Of a stretch of DNA of 46,244 bases, positions 7,820 through 15,649 are shown piece by piece. This DNA comes from Hyphomicrobiales bacterium (lineage in GTDB: Bacteria > Pseudomonadota > Alphaproteobacteria > Rhizobiales > Beijerinckiaceae). The notes beneath the pieces are model-generated. The model was not told the origin of the DNA. It searched no databases and saw only the letters and a program-made list of their open reading frames with translations. Every line of letters starts with the position of its first letter. Position 1 is the stretch's first letter. A program made the position numbers and the translations under genes. The stretch is from positions 1 to 46,244 of the forward strand of contig UCLR01000024.1 in NCBI GenBank assembly GCA_900473415.1, read 5' to 3'.

Positions 7820-8178
7820 GCCGTCACCTCGAAATCCGAGACGAGGAAGCGCGGGCCGGAATCGACTCTGACGACATAGGTGCCGGGCAGGGCGAACGAG
7901 AGCTCGGCCGAGCCGTCCGTGACCTCGTAGGCGGCGGCGCCAATCGTTACCTTGCTCGGCACCGGCAGGGCCCGGATCGCCAGCCCGTCGAGCACGGCCG
8001 GGTTGGGTTCGCGCAAGCGGAGCGTCCCGGCGTCGACCCAGTGCGTCGCAGGATGGCCCTCTCCACCGACGATCCGGACGCCGCTTAGACGCTCCTCGAC
8101 GATGAATTCGACCTCTTGCTGGCCGAAGTCGGTGACCCGGCCGTCGGCATCGAAGCGAACGAATGGAACCGCCGTCAT
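7816..8178 (-). CDS. Hypothetical phage tail protein
   Basis: The 120-residue protein begins MTAVPFVRFDADGRVTDFG at ATG 8178, which overlaps the J gene's stop as ATGA. Predicted secondary structure is mainly beta. A conserved-looking centre (THWVDAGTLRLREPNPAVLDGLAI) and the end (GTYVVRVDSGPRFLVSDFEV) resemble small proteins found after J genes in alphaproteobacterial prophages, with an immunoglobulin-like feel. The function is unknown; it is probably a tail tip or fibre adaptor. The longer open frame upstream of 8178 lies inside J and is not real. Confidence 0.7.
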   Translation of the reverse strand: MTAVPFVRFDADGRVTDFGQQEVEFIVEERLSGVRIVGGEGHPATHWVDAGTLRLREPNPAVLDGLAIRALPVPSKVTIGAAAYEVTDGSAELSFALPGTYVVRVDSGPRFLVSDFEVTA

Positions 8179-11100
8179 CGCTTGCCCGCCAGGACCGTGA
8201 TCGAGACGCCGGCGGCACCGCTCGATGCGGCGAGCTCGACGGAGTAGGTGTGAGAGCCGGGGCTTGGCGTATCGCCCCACGGGGCCGTGGTCTGAGCCAG
8301 CTTGAACGTGGCGAGCGAGCCTTCGTCCGACGGCGACATCAGCAGCGCTGCGACGGTCGTGCTGAAGATCGTCACGCCGTCGCGCTTGAGGATGACCGAT
8401 CCGTTCGAACTGGACGAAACCAGGTCACCACCATTGTAGGAACCGATGACGACCACACCTGTCGCGCTCGACGGAACGTTCACGCCGATGGATGTCGAGG
8501 TTCCTGTGCCGGACGAAAAACCTAGCTGGGTAACAGCGCTGGCTGCGATCTTGCCAGTCGACAGCGTGCCGTTGACGACCAGGTCGCCATCCACCACGAC
8601 ATTGCCGAGCACAGCGCTCACCGCCTCGAGCGAGACCACATTGATGTGCTCGGCGAGGACTTGGTTGGCGCCGATGTGCTCTGCGACGATCGCGCCGGCC
8701 TGGATTGCGATCGAGGTGATCGTATTGGCGATATAGTCTTCGGCTGCCTGCTTCTGCCACTCTGTTCCGTCGGCCGACAGGTAGTAGAGCCGCGGCTTCT
8801 CGCCTGGGACGATGAGCGCGACAACCTTCGAACCGTCATAGTCGAAGAGGTCCGGCAGCTCGTCGACCAGATGTGGCGGCTGCAGGCTGTCGACGAAGGC
8901 CTGGATCGCGAGCGAGCCCTTCAGTGCGTTACTGAGATCCAGCACCGCCTTGCGCGACGAGAAGGCGTTCTCGACCCAGACGGAGACGGTGCCGGCGGCG
9001 GTGATGCCGCGTGCGCGGATCCGGATCGTGCCGTCGAACTCGCGCAGCGGGTGCGTGCCCGACGAGGACGGCCCGAGATAGACAGCCTCCGAGGTCGCCC
9101 AATCATCGTAGCTGATGATGATTTGGTACTGCGCCGCGCCCCGCGAGCGGCCCACCGCCCATTTCATGTAGACGGACGAGGTCTGCTGCACCGCCTCGGC
9201 GCGGACATAGGAGACCGCGGCCGAGGCCTCGTTTTCTAGTCCGGAGGAAGGCGGCGGCGGAGGCGGCACGATCGGCTCGGCCAGCGCCGTCCAGACCTCC
9301 GGAGCGTCATAGACCGCTTCGACATTGACGCGATTGTCACCGTCGAACTGCAGCGAGCGGATCAGCCACTGATCCTGCAGCGTCTCCAGCTCGCCGATGA
9401 CGATGTCTGAGAAGCTCTGCGTCGCGGTGTTGAGCACATCCTCGAGCGCGAGGTCGGTCAGCGATTCCGCCTGCGCGACATCCTCGGCGTTGAGCAGCAG
9501 ACGCTCGCCGTCGCGCGTCACGCCGACCGGCCCCCATTCGAGGCCGTCGCGCCCGCGCAGATAGGCGAAGGGCGCCTCCGGCAGCTCGATCTCCTTGTCG
9601 ATCGTCATCGCGAAGCGCTCGGCGTCGCGGTCGATCTCTGCGTCGAGGATTCCGGCGGTATCGATCAGGTCGAAGAACCAGGCGTCGATCAGAGCCGCAT
9701 CGTTCGGCAGCAGCATCTTGCCGGCATATTCCATGCCGAAGCTGCGCCTCTGCCGGCGATAGTAGCCGACCGCCGCCGCCCAGGTCGCGATGTGGATCGC
9801 ATGCTCGGCCGAGACGGCGCCGAAGGCCTGCATCCGCTTCGGCGTCTGCGTTGCCGTGCCGAAGGTGACGCGATGCTCGCGCCGACGCTTCGGATCGCCA
9901 CCGGTGTACCATTCGACGATGACGTCGGCCGAGCCATCCGACAGGTCGAGATTGAAGTCGAGCCCGGTCGAATCCTTCAGGATCCGCCGGCGGCTGATGA
10001 CATGCTTGCGCACGACCTTCGGCTCGTCGCGCACCATCGTCCAGGCCTTGCCGAGCCGAAGAGGCGAGGCTCGCATCGCGCCCAGCACGGAAGAGAGAGC
10101 CTCGTAGACCGAGACCGGGCCGCGCAGCACGCCAGAGAAGGTGTCGAACGGGCCGACGGCAGTCGCATAGTGCCGGAAGCGCTCGAGGTCGATCCCGCTG
10201 TCGGCGATGCCGGCGCCATGCTCAGTGTTGCGCAAGATGTCGAGCGCCGCCCAGGCCGCCTTATCCGTCTCGAATTCCACCCAGCTTGATCCGGTCCAGG
10301 TCGGCAGATAGCGCGAGACCTCGACCTCGACATCGCCGAAGCTTGTGACGGAAAGCTCCGGCCCGGCATGGATCTTCATAGCCAGTTCGGTGATGCCGGG
10401 GCGCACCGCCGCCTGCGGGATATGGGCGCGCAGCCCCTCCCAGACGACGGTGTTCGTAACGGTCACGGTGCCGCCGAAAGCCTCGATCTCGTCAGCGGCG
10501 CCGGTATTGCGCGCCCGGAAGGTGTAATGCCCCGGCGCCGGCAGGGTCGCGAACTGCGTGAACCGCATCGGTCGCGTGGTGAGAGTGTTGCCGCTATTGG
10601 AATGGATGACGAAGAACGGGCCGGTCGGCTCGCCATCCTCATCGCAAGGGGCGGCCTCGAACACGACACCCCAACTTGTCGGGAATTGCTTGCCGTCATA
10701 CTTGCCACCCTTGAAGACGCAGGAGCAGCCGCTCGGCAGGGAATAATCGAGCTGGATGGTCTGCTGCTCCGGCGCGCTGGCGCCGAATTCGAACGGGCCG
10801 GCGTAGTCCGGAAAATCCTCGACCTTCGGCAACTGGTTGCTGCCGACCGCCGTGACAGAGGCCACCTGGCCGGGCACCAGCGACGAGGTTGCCCCCGGAT
10901 TGATCAGCTCGATCTCCGAGCCGGTGAAGGGCGGCGTCAGCCCGCCGGTGGCCGTCCACATCACGATACCGGCGACGCGGATCGTCTTCAGCGCGTAGCG
11001 CCCGCACCCGATCGTGAGCCGCTTGTAGAGCGTCTGGCTGTCGTCCCCGACATAGGTGGTGTAATCGGGCTGCGACAGGTCCGGCGTCGTCCAGCAGCGG

Positions 11101-11669
11101 CCATAGATGACCGGGATGCGATCGCCCGAGCGCGGCAGGTTGCCCCCGCCGGAAACACCATAGACCGGCCGGTCGTCCGTCTTGTTCGCCTTCGCCTGCG
11201 TCGCCTTCGACGTCAGATAGGTGCCGCCGGCGATAGCGGCGGCCGTGACGCCGGCCCAGATCGTTCCGCCGACGGAGCTCGCAGCGGCCAGGCCGAGCGC
11301 TCCGTTGATGGCGCCGATGGCCCAGAACTGGCCGAGCGCGACCAGCGCCACCGCCGCGACGAGCAAGCCGATCGAGGCGCCTTTGCCGGCGCTCGACCCG
11401 CCTGAGGATCCGCCGCCACCGCGCGGCAGATAGGTGATGATCACCGTGTCGCGCGGGCCGATCGTGGTCTTCGCCCATGTCTTGCGCAGCCTGACCGACA
11501 CGTCGGTGACAGCGAGCATCTCGCGCCGGCGATGCACGCTGACGATATAGGGGCGCGCATGATCGGCATGCTTGCGCACGAGCGCCGAGAGCCGGCGGCG
11601 CGTGCGCGGCAGATCGAGCGGGCAGCCGGCCGGCTTCCCGTCGCAACGCTGGAAGAGGATGGCGCTCAT
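8175..11669 (-). CDS. Tail tip attachment protein J (TipJ family)
   Basis: At 1164 residues this is the host-specificity protein of a siphophage tail tip. The N-terminus (1-90) ends in DTVIITYLP and a glycine/serine-rich run, followed by a hydrophobic alanine/glycine stretch (about 100-160), as in J proteins with a lambda I-like front end. The conserved core has RIPVIYGRCWTTPDL and CGRYALKTIRVAG, then LRNTEHGAGI and RRRILKDSTGL. A PPPPPP hinge near 795 leads to a fibronectin-III-like domain, and the region EHIGANQVLAEHINVVSLEAV followed by VVDGDLVVNGTLSTGKIA is the usual J tail. It starts with ATGA overlap on the peptidase gene and determines receptor binding. Confidence 0.88.
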   Translation of the reverse strand: MSAILFQRCDGKPAGCPLDLPRTRRRLSALVRKHADHARPYIVSVHRRREMLAVTDVSVRLRKTWAKTTIGPRDTVIITYLPRGGGGSSGGSSAGKGASIGLLVAAVALVALGQFWAIGAINGALGLAAASSVGGTIWAGVTAAAIAGGTYLTSKATQAKANKTDDRPVYGVSGGGNLPRSGDRIPVIYGRCWTTPDLSQPDYTTYVGDDSQTLYKRLTIGCGRYALKTIRVAGIVMWTATGGLTPPFTGSEIELINPGATSSLVPGQVASVTAVGSNQLPKVEDFPDYAGPFEFGASAPEQQTIQLDYSLPSGCSCVFKGGKYDGKQFPTSWGVVFEAAPCDEDGEPTGPFFVIHSNSGNTLTTRPMRFTQFATLPAPGHYTFRARNTGAADEIEAFGGTVTVTNTVVWEGLRAHIPQAAVRPGITELAMKIHAGPELSVTSFGDVEVEVSRYLPTWTGSSWVEFETDKAAWAALDILRNTEHGAGIADSGIDLERFRHYATAVGPFDTFSGVLRGPVSVYEALSSVLGAMRASPLRLGKAWTMVRDEPKVVRKHVISRRRILKDSTGLDFNLDLSDGSADVIVEWYTGGDPKRRREHRVTFGTATQTPKRMQAFGAVSAEHAIHIATWAAAVGYYRRQRRSFGMEYAGKMLLPNDAALIDAWFFDLIDTAGILDAEIDRDAERFAMTIDKEIELPEAPFAYLRGRDGLEWGPVGVTRDGERLLLNAEDVAQAESLTDLALEDVLNTATQSFSDIVIGELETLQDQWLIRSLQFDGDNRVNVEAVYDAPEVWTALAEPIVPPPPPPSSGLENEASAAVSYVRAEAVQQTSSVYMKWAVGRSRGAAQYQIIISYDDWATSEAVYLGPSSSGTHPLREFDGTIRIRARGITAAGTVSVWVENAFSSRKAVLDLSNALKGSLAIQAFVDSLQPPHLVDELPDLFDYDGSKVVALIVPGEKPRLYYLSADGTEWQKQAAEDYIANTITSIAIQAGAIVAEHIGANQVLAEHINVVSLEAVSAVLGNVVVDGDLVVNGTLSTGKIAASAVTQLGFSSGTGTSTSIGVNVPSSATGVVVIGSYNGGDLVSSSSNGSVILKRDGVTIFSTTVAALLMSPSDEGSLATFKLAQTTAPWGDTPSPGSHTYSVELAASSGAAGVSITVLAGKR

Positions 11670-12073
11670 GGGATCGGGGCGTAGAAGCTCGGTTCGGCCC
11701 AGTTGCGGGCGTTGAGTTCGGGCAGGGTTTCGAAGACGACACCATGCGGATTGTCGGTGTGGAGCACGCCCCCGCCGTCGAGATCGAGCCAGATCCCGGC
11801 ATGGATGGCGGCCCGCGATGGACCATGGCCGCGGCGAGCCATGAAGACGACGGCGCCATGTGATGGCTCGGTCACGGCCTCCCAGCCGGCGTGACGATCT
11901 CGCTTCGCCATCTCGCGGGCCAGTGCCAGCTTGTCGGACGGCGCGGTCAGCGCCGCCGGCAGCTCGTCACCGAAGACGACGAACCGGCAGCGGCGCACGA
12001 GCTCCCAGCAATGCAGCCCGGCGGGCTCGTAAGCGCGGCCGATTACGCTCGCGACGAAGGTCGCGGCGTCCAT
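11666..12073 (-). CDS. NlpC/P60-type tail peptidase (lambda K-like)
   Basis: The 135-residue product from ATG 12073 has the NlpC/P60 layout: catalytic Cys22 in GLHCWELV and catalytic His91 in AAIHAGIWLD, followed by GGGVLHTD. Such tail-tip cysteine peptidases cut or remodel peptidoglycan during DNA entry. ATG 12088 in the same frame would add five residues and overlap the DUF1833 gene by 11 bases; neither start has a strong ribosome site. The position between the DUF1833 and J genes is that of lambda K. Confidence 0.82.
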   Translation of the reverse strand: MDAATFVASVIGRAYEPAGLHCWELVRRCRFVVFGDELPAALTAPSDKLALAREMAKRDRHAGWEAVTEPSHGAVVFMARRGHGPSRAAIHAGIWLDLDGGGVLHTDNPHGVVFETLPELNARNWAEPSFYAPIP

Positions 12074-12077
12074 GCGA

Positions 12078-12590
12078 TCACTGCCCATAGAGCGCCGGAT
12101 AGGTGACGAGATCGTAGGTCCGCGTCGGGAAGTTGCGCATCTCGATCTCCTCATAGGAGAGATCGCCAGTCGCCGAGAGCGCGCTAACTTTGACCTTGCC
12201 GAGGCGCAGCCCGGTGTAGATTTCCGGGTGGTTCGGATCCTTGGTCGAATATTCGCGGTAGATCAGATCGTAAGGCTGATCCGCCGAAACCGCGGCGCGC
12301 AGCGCCTCATGGAGATAGCGGCTGACATTGTCGACCCGAAGACGCGCCTGCGTCGTGCCGCCTTCCTCCTGTCCCGGCAACTGGCAGGAGAAGTCGACGA
12401 CCGTGAAGACGGCGGCCGGGTCGCCCGGAACCGGCAGCGTCACGCTCTCATAGACGCCTTTGACGTGCCGCCCCTGGACGAAGCGCAGCGGCGCCTCGAT
12501 CGTGATGTGATTGAGCTCGATCGTGAACAGCAGATCGGCCGAGACGTCGTTCGCGGCATAGGCTTCGGCCAGCGCAGCAGAGATGGTCAC
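12078..12590 (-). CDS. Phage tail protein, DUF1833 family (lambda L position)
   Basis: The 170-residue product starts MTISAALAEAYAANDVSADLLFTIELNH and continues with beta strands such as APLRFVQGRHVKGVYESVTLPV. This matches DUF1833, the family that takes the place of lambda L in many Proteobacteria prophages. It contains TQARLRVDNVSRYLHEALRA, typical of the family's middle section. It probably lies at the tail tip between the tape measure end and J. It starts four bases after the M-like gene ends. Confidence 0.75.
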   Translation of the reverse strand: MTISAALAEAYAANDVSADLLFTIELNHITIEAPLRFVQGRHVKGVYESVTLPVPGDPAAVFTVVDFSCQLPGQEEGGTTQARLRVDNVSRYLHEALRAAVSADQPYDLIYREYSTKDPNHPEIYTGLRLGKVKVSALSATGDLSYEEIEMRNFPTRTYDLVTYPALYGQ

Positions 12591-12594
12591 AGGC

Positions 12595-12972
12595 TCACCA
12601 GTTGTAGACGATCAGGGTGAAGGAGACGCGGAAGCGCGAGACCGCCGACATGTCGGTCGCCCATTGCGCGCCCTTGATCTGGCAGACGCGGCTGACGGCG
12701 CCGGCATCGGGCCGGAAGACCGGCATGCGGAAGGGCAGGGTGCCCTTCGCCAGGTCGACGCGGGCGAACTGCTCGAAGGCCGCCCACTGCGCCCGCGTCC
12801 AGAGCACGCTGACGAAGCCGAACTCGGTCATGCGCGGGCCGGAGCGGGGCCGCATCAGCCCCGGCCCGCCCTCGGTCTCGCTGACGATCGGCTCGCCATA
12901 GGAGGCACTGGCCTGCGTGCCGGAGAGCACCGGCGTTGCCGGCACCTGGCTCGGCCAGACGGGAATCGCCAT
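12595..12972 (-). CDS. Minor tail protein, lambda M-like
   Basis: The 125-residue protein begins MAIPVWPSQVPATPV, a start frequently seen in this family, and has RPRSGPRMTEFGFVSVLW, RAQWAAFEQFARVDLAKGTLPFRMPVF and a closing beta strand ending VYNW. The small size, beta-rich character and location directly after the tape measure gene match lambda M (distal tail protein). It begins four bases after the tape measure stop codon. Confidence 0.72.
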   Translation of the reverse strand: MAIPVWPSQVPATPVLSGTQASASYGEPIVSETEGGPGLMRPRSGPRMTEFGFVSVLWTRAQWAAFEQFARVDLAKGTLPFRMPVFRPDAGAVSRVCQIKGAQWATDMSAVSRFRVSFTLIVYNW

Positions 12973-12976
12973 CGTG

Positions 12977-14842
12977 TCAGCCCCGGCGGTGGCGGTTGGT
13001 CGAAACGGCGCTATAGGCCTGCGAGAAGGCGCCGCGCCCCTGCACGAAGCGCTGGGCGATCGCCCCCTCGACCTGCCGGATCACCATGTCGAACCCGCCA
13101 TCGGAACGCGGCTTGGTCTCGACCTGGGCGGGCGTGTTGTTCTGGACGTTGACGACGATTCCGCCGCCGCCGCGCGCCGCCGGCACGATCCGGCCAGGGC
13201 TCGTCGGCACGAAAGTTTCCGGGCCGCGCTCGCCGACGCGATAGGCCTGGCCGGCGTTGACGGAACCGCCCGTGGCGCGGCCGAAGAGCGCGCCGAACAA
13301 TCCGCCCACGTTGCCGCCGGTGCCAGCCGTTCCAAAGATCCCGGCAAGCGGCCCCGAGCCCATCAGCGCCGCCTGCAGCGCTGCCTTGGCCAGCGAGGAG
13401 GCGAGGCGCTTCACCACATCCTCGGCCTTGGCACCGTTGACGATCAGGTCTTCCAGCGCGTCGATCGCGGCATCACCGAAATAGCGCTGCGCGTCGTTCA
13501 GCCCCTTCTGGGCATTCTGCAGCCGCTCTTTCGAGGCGCGGACCTCCTCGTTCTTGCTGACCTCCTCGGTCAACTTGGCGATGTAGTTCGCCTTCTCGTC
13601 CGCGCTGAGCTTGTCGAGATCGACCTGCGCCTTCGCGATCTCGACCGCCGCCTTCTCCTCGGCATTGCTCCGGCCGAAGGTCGCGATCTCCGCTTCCATC
13701 ACGTCGCGCTGGCGGGCGAGGCTCTCGATATAGCGGTCTAGACGCTCCTGCGCCTTCTCCTCGTCGGACTGGCCAGAGGAGCCACCACCGCCCTTGTTGA
13801 AGAGCGAGGACGTGTCGGTTGCCTTCCCCCTGACGGTCGCCACGAGAGAGTTCCCAGCGCCGGAACGGGAGGCCCTGGACGATTCCCTGTCCTGCTCGTT
13901 CAACTGGTCGAGACGATCCTGCAGTTCCTTCGGCAGCGCCGCGCCGGTTTTCTGGAACTCGCGCTGCGCATATTCAACCGTGCTGCGGCTGGCGCCTGCA
14001 GCTCCGTTCTGCTCAAGATCTGCCTTCGCCGAAAGCCCCTTCGCGTATCGGTCCAGTCCAGCGAAGAGATCGCCGGCCTTGCCGATGATCGTGTCGATCA
14101 AGCCGATGATCGCGCCGGCGTTCGCCTTGAAGGCGGTTGCCCAGCGGTCGACCGCCAAGGTCCAATCGCGTTCGAAGTCCTTGGCCTTCTGGATGACGGC
14201 CGTATCGATGACCGCGCCGGCGGCCTGCGCGGCGCTGGCCTGCCGGTTCATGGCTTCCGCCCCCTGCTCAAGGAGAGGAACCCATTCACGGCTCAGGCCA
14301 ACGGCCTCGGCAATCTTGATCTTGTCGAACTCCGACGCCGCGCCGCGGACGAGATTGGCGACCTGGCCGAGCGCATCATTGATGCCGATGACCTCGCCCT
14401 TGCGATCCTTGAGCTTGATGTTGTTGTCGGCGAACAGCTTCGACAGATCGTTCTCGGACTGGCGGGCCTCATTCAGTTTCTCGGCCAGCCCTTCCAAGCC
14501 GGTTCCGAAATCCTTGCTGCTCAGCCCGTTGCCACGGCCGGCGAACTGAAGCTCCTGAAAGCGCTGAAGATCGAGCCCGACACGCTTCGCCGTCTCACCG
14601 ATCCGGACAAGCTCCGCATTCGCATCGGCCAGACCACGGATGACCCGGTCCAGAGTGAATGCCGCGGCGAAACCCTTGAGCGCCCCCGACAGAGCCGAGG
14701 TCGAGATCGTCGGGTTGGCCTTCTTGAACTTGGCCTCGATATCATCGGCAGCCTGCTCGGCAACCTTGGCGGACGCCTTGAGCTGCCGCTCCAGTTGCTC
14801 GATGTTCGCGCCGACCGAGATGACGAGATCAGAACCAGCCAT
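12977..14842 (-). CDS. Tail tape measure protein
   Basis: The 621-residue product starts MAGSDLVISVGANIEQLERQLKASAKVAEQA, a long helix typical of tape measures, with a hydrophobic section at about 50-75 (LKGFAAAFTLDRVIRGL). Residues 365-480 are coiled coil. The end carries GGSVNAGQAYRVGERGPETFVP, the standard C-terminal motif of lambda H-like tape measures, and a beta segment that binds the tip. Tape length sets tail length; 621 residues imply a rather short tail. GGGAG-like Shine-Dalgarno bases lie five bases before ATG 14842. The frame is unbroken. Confidence 0.88.
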   Translation of the reverse strand: MAGSDLVISVGANIEQLERQLKASAKVAEQAADDIEAKFKKANPTISTSALSGALKGFAAAFTLDRVIRGLADANAELVRIGETAKRVGLDLQRFQELQFAGRGNGLSSKDFGTGLEGLAEKLNEARQSENDLSKLFADNNIKLKDRKGEVIGINDALGQVANLVRGAASEFDKIKIAEAVGLSREWVPLLEQGAEAMNRQASAAQAAGAVIDTAVIQKAKDFERDWTLAVDRWATAFKANAGAIIGLIDTIIGKAGDLFAGLDRYAKGLSAKADLEQNGAAGASRSTVEYAQREFQKTGAALPKELQDRLDQLNEQDRESSRASRSGAGNSLVATVRGKATDTSSLFNKGGGGSSGQSDEEKAQERLDRYIESLARQRDVMEAEIATFGRSNAEEKAAVEIAKAQVDLDKLSADEKANYIAKLTEEVSKNEEVRASKERLQNAQKGLNDAQRYFGDAAIDALEDLIVNGAKAEDVVKRLASSLAKAALQAALMGSGPLAGIFGTAGTGGNVGGLFGALFGRATGGSVNAGQAYRVGERGPETFVPTSPGRIVPAARGGGGIVVNVQNNTPAQVETKPRSDGGFDMVIRQVEGAIAQRFVQGRGAFSQAYSAVSTNRHRRG

Positions 14843-14865
14843 ATTGGCTCCCGACGGAGGTCAGA

Positions 14866-15075
14866 ATGAAGAAGACGATTGCTATCGGAATGCTGGCGGC
14901 GCTCGGCGCGTTCGCGGGCGTCGTTGTGAACGGCTCGCGGCTTCAAGCCGCGGATGAAATCCGCTGCCGCGTGAATGCCGAAGCCCTCATGCAGGATATC
15001 GCTGCCTTGAGCCTCGCGAAGCCACTCGATGCTGACGGCATCACCAAGCTGCTATCGAAGAAGCAGCAGCCCTAG
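14866..15075 (+). CDS. Small secreted protein inserted against the tail operon
   Basis: A 69-codon plus-strand frame starts at ATG 14866 with GGAGG seven bases upstream. The first 29 residues form a Sec signal peptide (MKK, hydrophobic ALGAFAGVVV core, likely cleavage after LQA). The mature part is about 40 residues with one cysteine and a helical AEALMQDIAALSLAKPLD segment. It lies exactly between the chaperone and tape measure genes, pointing opposite to them. Its stop overlaps the chaperone stop on the other strand by four bases, and 23 bases separate it from the tape measure start. This is the layout of a moron, a gene expressed from the lysogen. No known family. Confidence 0.65.
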   Translation: MKKTIAIGMLAALGAFAGVVVNGSRLQAADEIRCRVNAEALMQDIAALSLAKPLDADGITKLLSKKQQP

Positions 15076-15323
15076 TGCAGATACTCTGGCGCCGCGTCGA
15101 GGAAGTCATCGATCCCGGCAAACTCGTCGTCGTTCGAACGCTTTGCCGCCTCCGGCGAATTCGATCGCGCCCAGCCATCGGCGCAGGCCATGAATTGCCA
15201 GAGCGACATCTCGCCGACCTGCGCCGGCGTGAAGCCCATTACGACGCCGAGGCCGTAGAACTCTCGGAAGTCGAGCTTTCCGTTCGGGCGGGCGGGTCGC
15301 TCGCTTCCCCGTCCGCCTGCGAT
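15072..15323 (-). CDS. Tail chaperone -1 frame extension (lambda GT-like)
   Basis: This frame has no good start of its own at its conserved beginning. It is read if ribosomes on the gp10-like gene slip -1 at 15323-15329 and continue through KLDFREFYGLGVVMGFTPAQVGEM-type sequence (split here by positions 15279-15210) and LWQFMACADGWARSN to a TAG at 15072. The LDF..FY and LWQFMACADGW patterns are those of second tail-assembly chaperone domains next to GTA gp10. The predicted slip product joins 108 zero-frame residues to 83 from this frame (191 in all). An internal ATG at MGFTPAQ could give a short independent product, but would cut the domain. Confidence 0.72.
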   Translation of the reverse strand: MAGGRGSERPARPNGKLDFREFYGLGVVMGFTPAQVGEMSLWQFMACADGWARSNSPEAAKRSNDDEFAGIDDFLDAAPEYLH

Positions 15324-15646
15324 TTTCCCACCGGCTCGTCGGGCTTGCCGACAAGAACCGCCTGAAGGACGGTGAGAGCCGGCAGCACATTCTCCAGCCA
15401 GGGCCGCTCCAGCACGTAGAGCCGCGTCTTGCGCAGCGCGTCGGCGGGCGCCATGCCGCCGCCGATCAGGCCGAGACGCAGCGTGTGATAGACCTCTTTC
15501 GAGGTCCAGAGCCCATGCTCCAGCCGTTGGGCGATGAGCATCGGCCCGGCGTCGCAGATGGTCTGCAACTCCTCGAGCTGCGCCAGCGGAAGGGCGAAGG
15601 TGAAACTCCCGTCCGCCCATTCCAGAACGACGCTGCAGCGGCTCAC
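15239..15646 (-). CDS. Tail assembly chaperone, GTA gp10-like
   Basis: The 135-residue zero-frame product starts at GTG 15646 (SRCSVVLEWADGSFTFALPL) and continues with LEELQTICDAGPMLIAQRL and HTLRLGLIGGGMAPADA, all typical of the GTA gp10 tail chaperone family (PF11836, recalled). It ends in a low-complexity Ser/Thr/Glu tail. It guards the hydrophobic tape measure during assembly, as lambda G does. The start codon has no Shine-Dalgarno bases, and its upstream DNA is integrase coding sequence on the other strand, so the native leader seems lost. The tail tube gene that should lie next is missing. Confidence 0.75.
   Translation of the reverse strand: MSRCSVVLEWADGSFTFALPLAQLEELQTICDAGPMLIAQRLEHGLWTSKEVYHTLRLGLIGGGMAPADALRKTRLYVLERPWLENVLPALTVLQAVLVGKPDEPVGKSQADGEASDPPARTESSTSESSTASAS
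15288..15329 (-). promoter_or_regulatory. Programmed -1 frameshift signal (slippery GGGAAAA plus stem-loop)
   Basis: On the minus strand the zero frame reads GTG GGA AAA TCG, so G GGA AAA is a canonical X XXY YYZ heptamer (15329-15323), one base different from lambda's GGGAAAG. After a 6-base spacer (TCGCAG), GCGGACGGG pairs with CCCGCCCGC (one A-C mismatch) across an 11-base loop, a plausible stimulatory hairpin. Slipping moves ribosomes exactly into the chaperone extension frame. Confidence 0.78.
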
Positions 15647-15649
15647 GTC

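Noticed and set aside
15485..15649. N-terminal extension of the integrase frame
   Set aside because: This part is the exact antisense of the gp10-like chaperone and lacks integrase character, so it is a chance open stretch past the deletion point.
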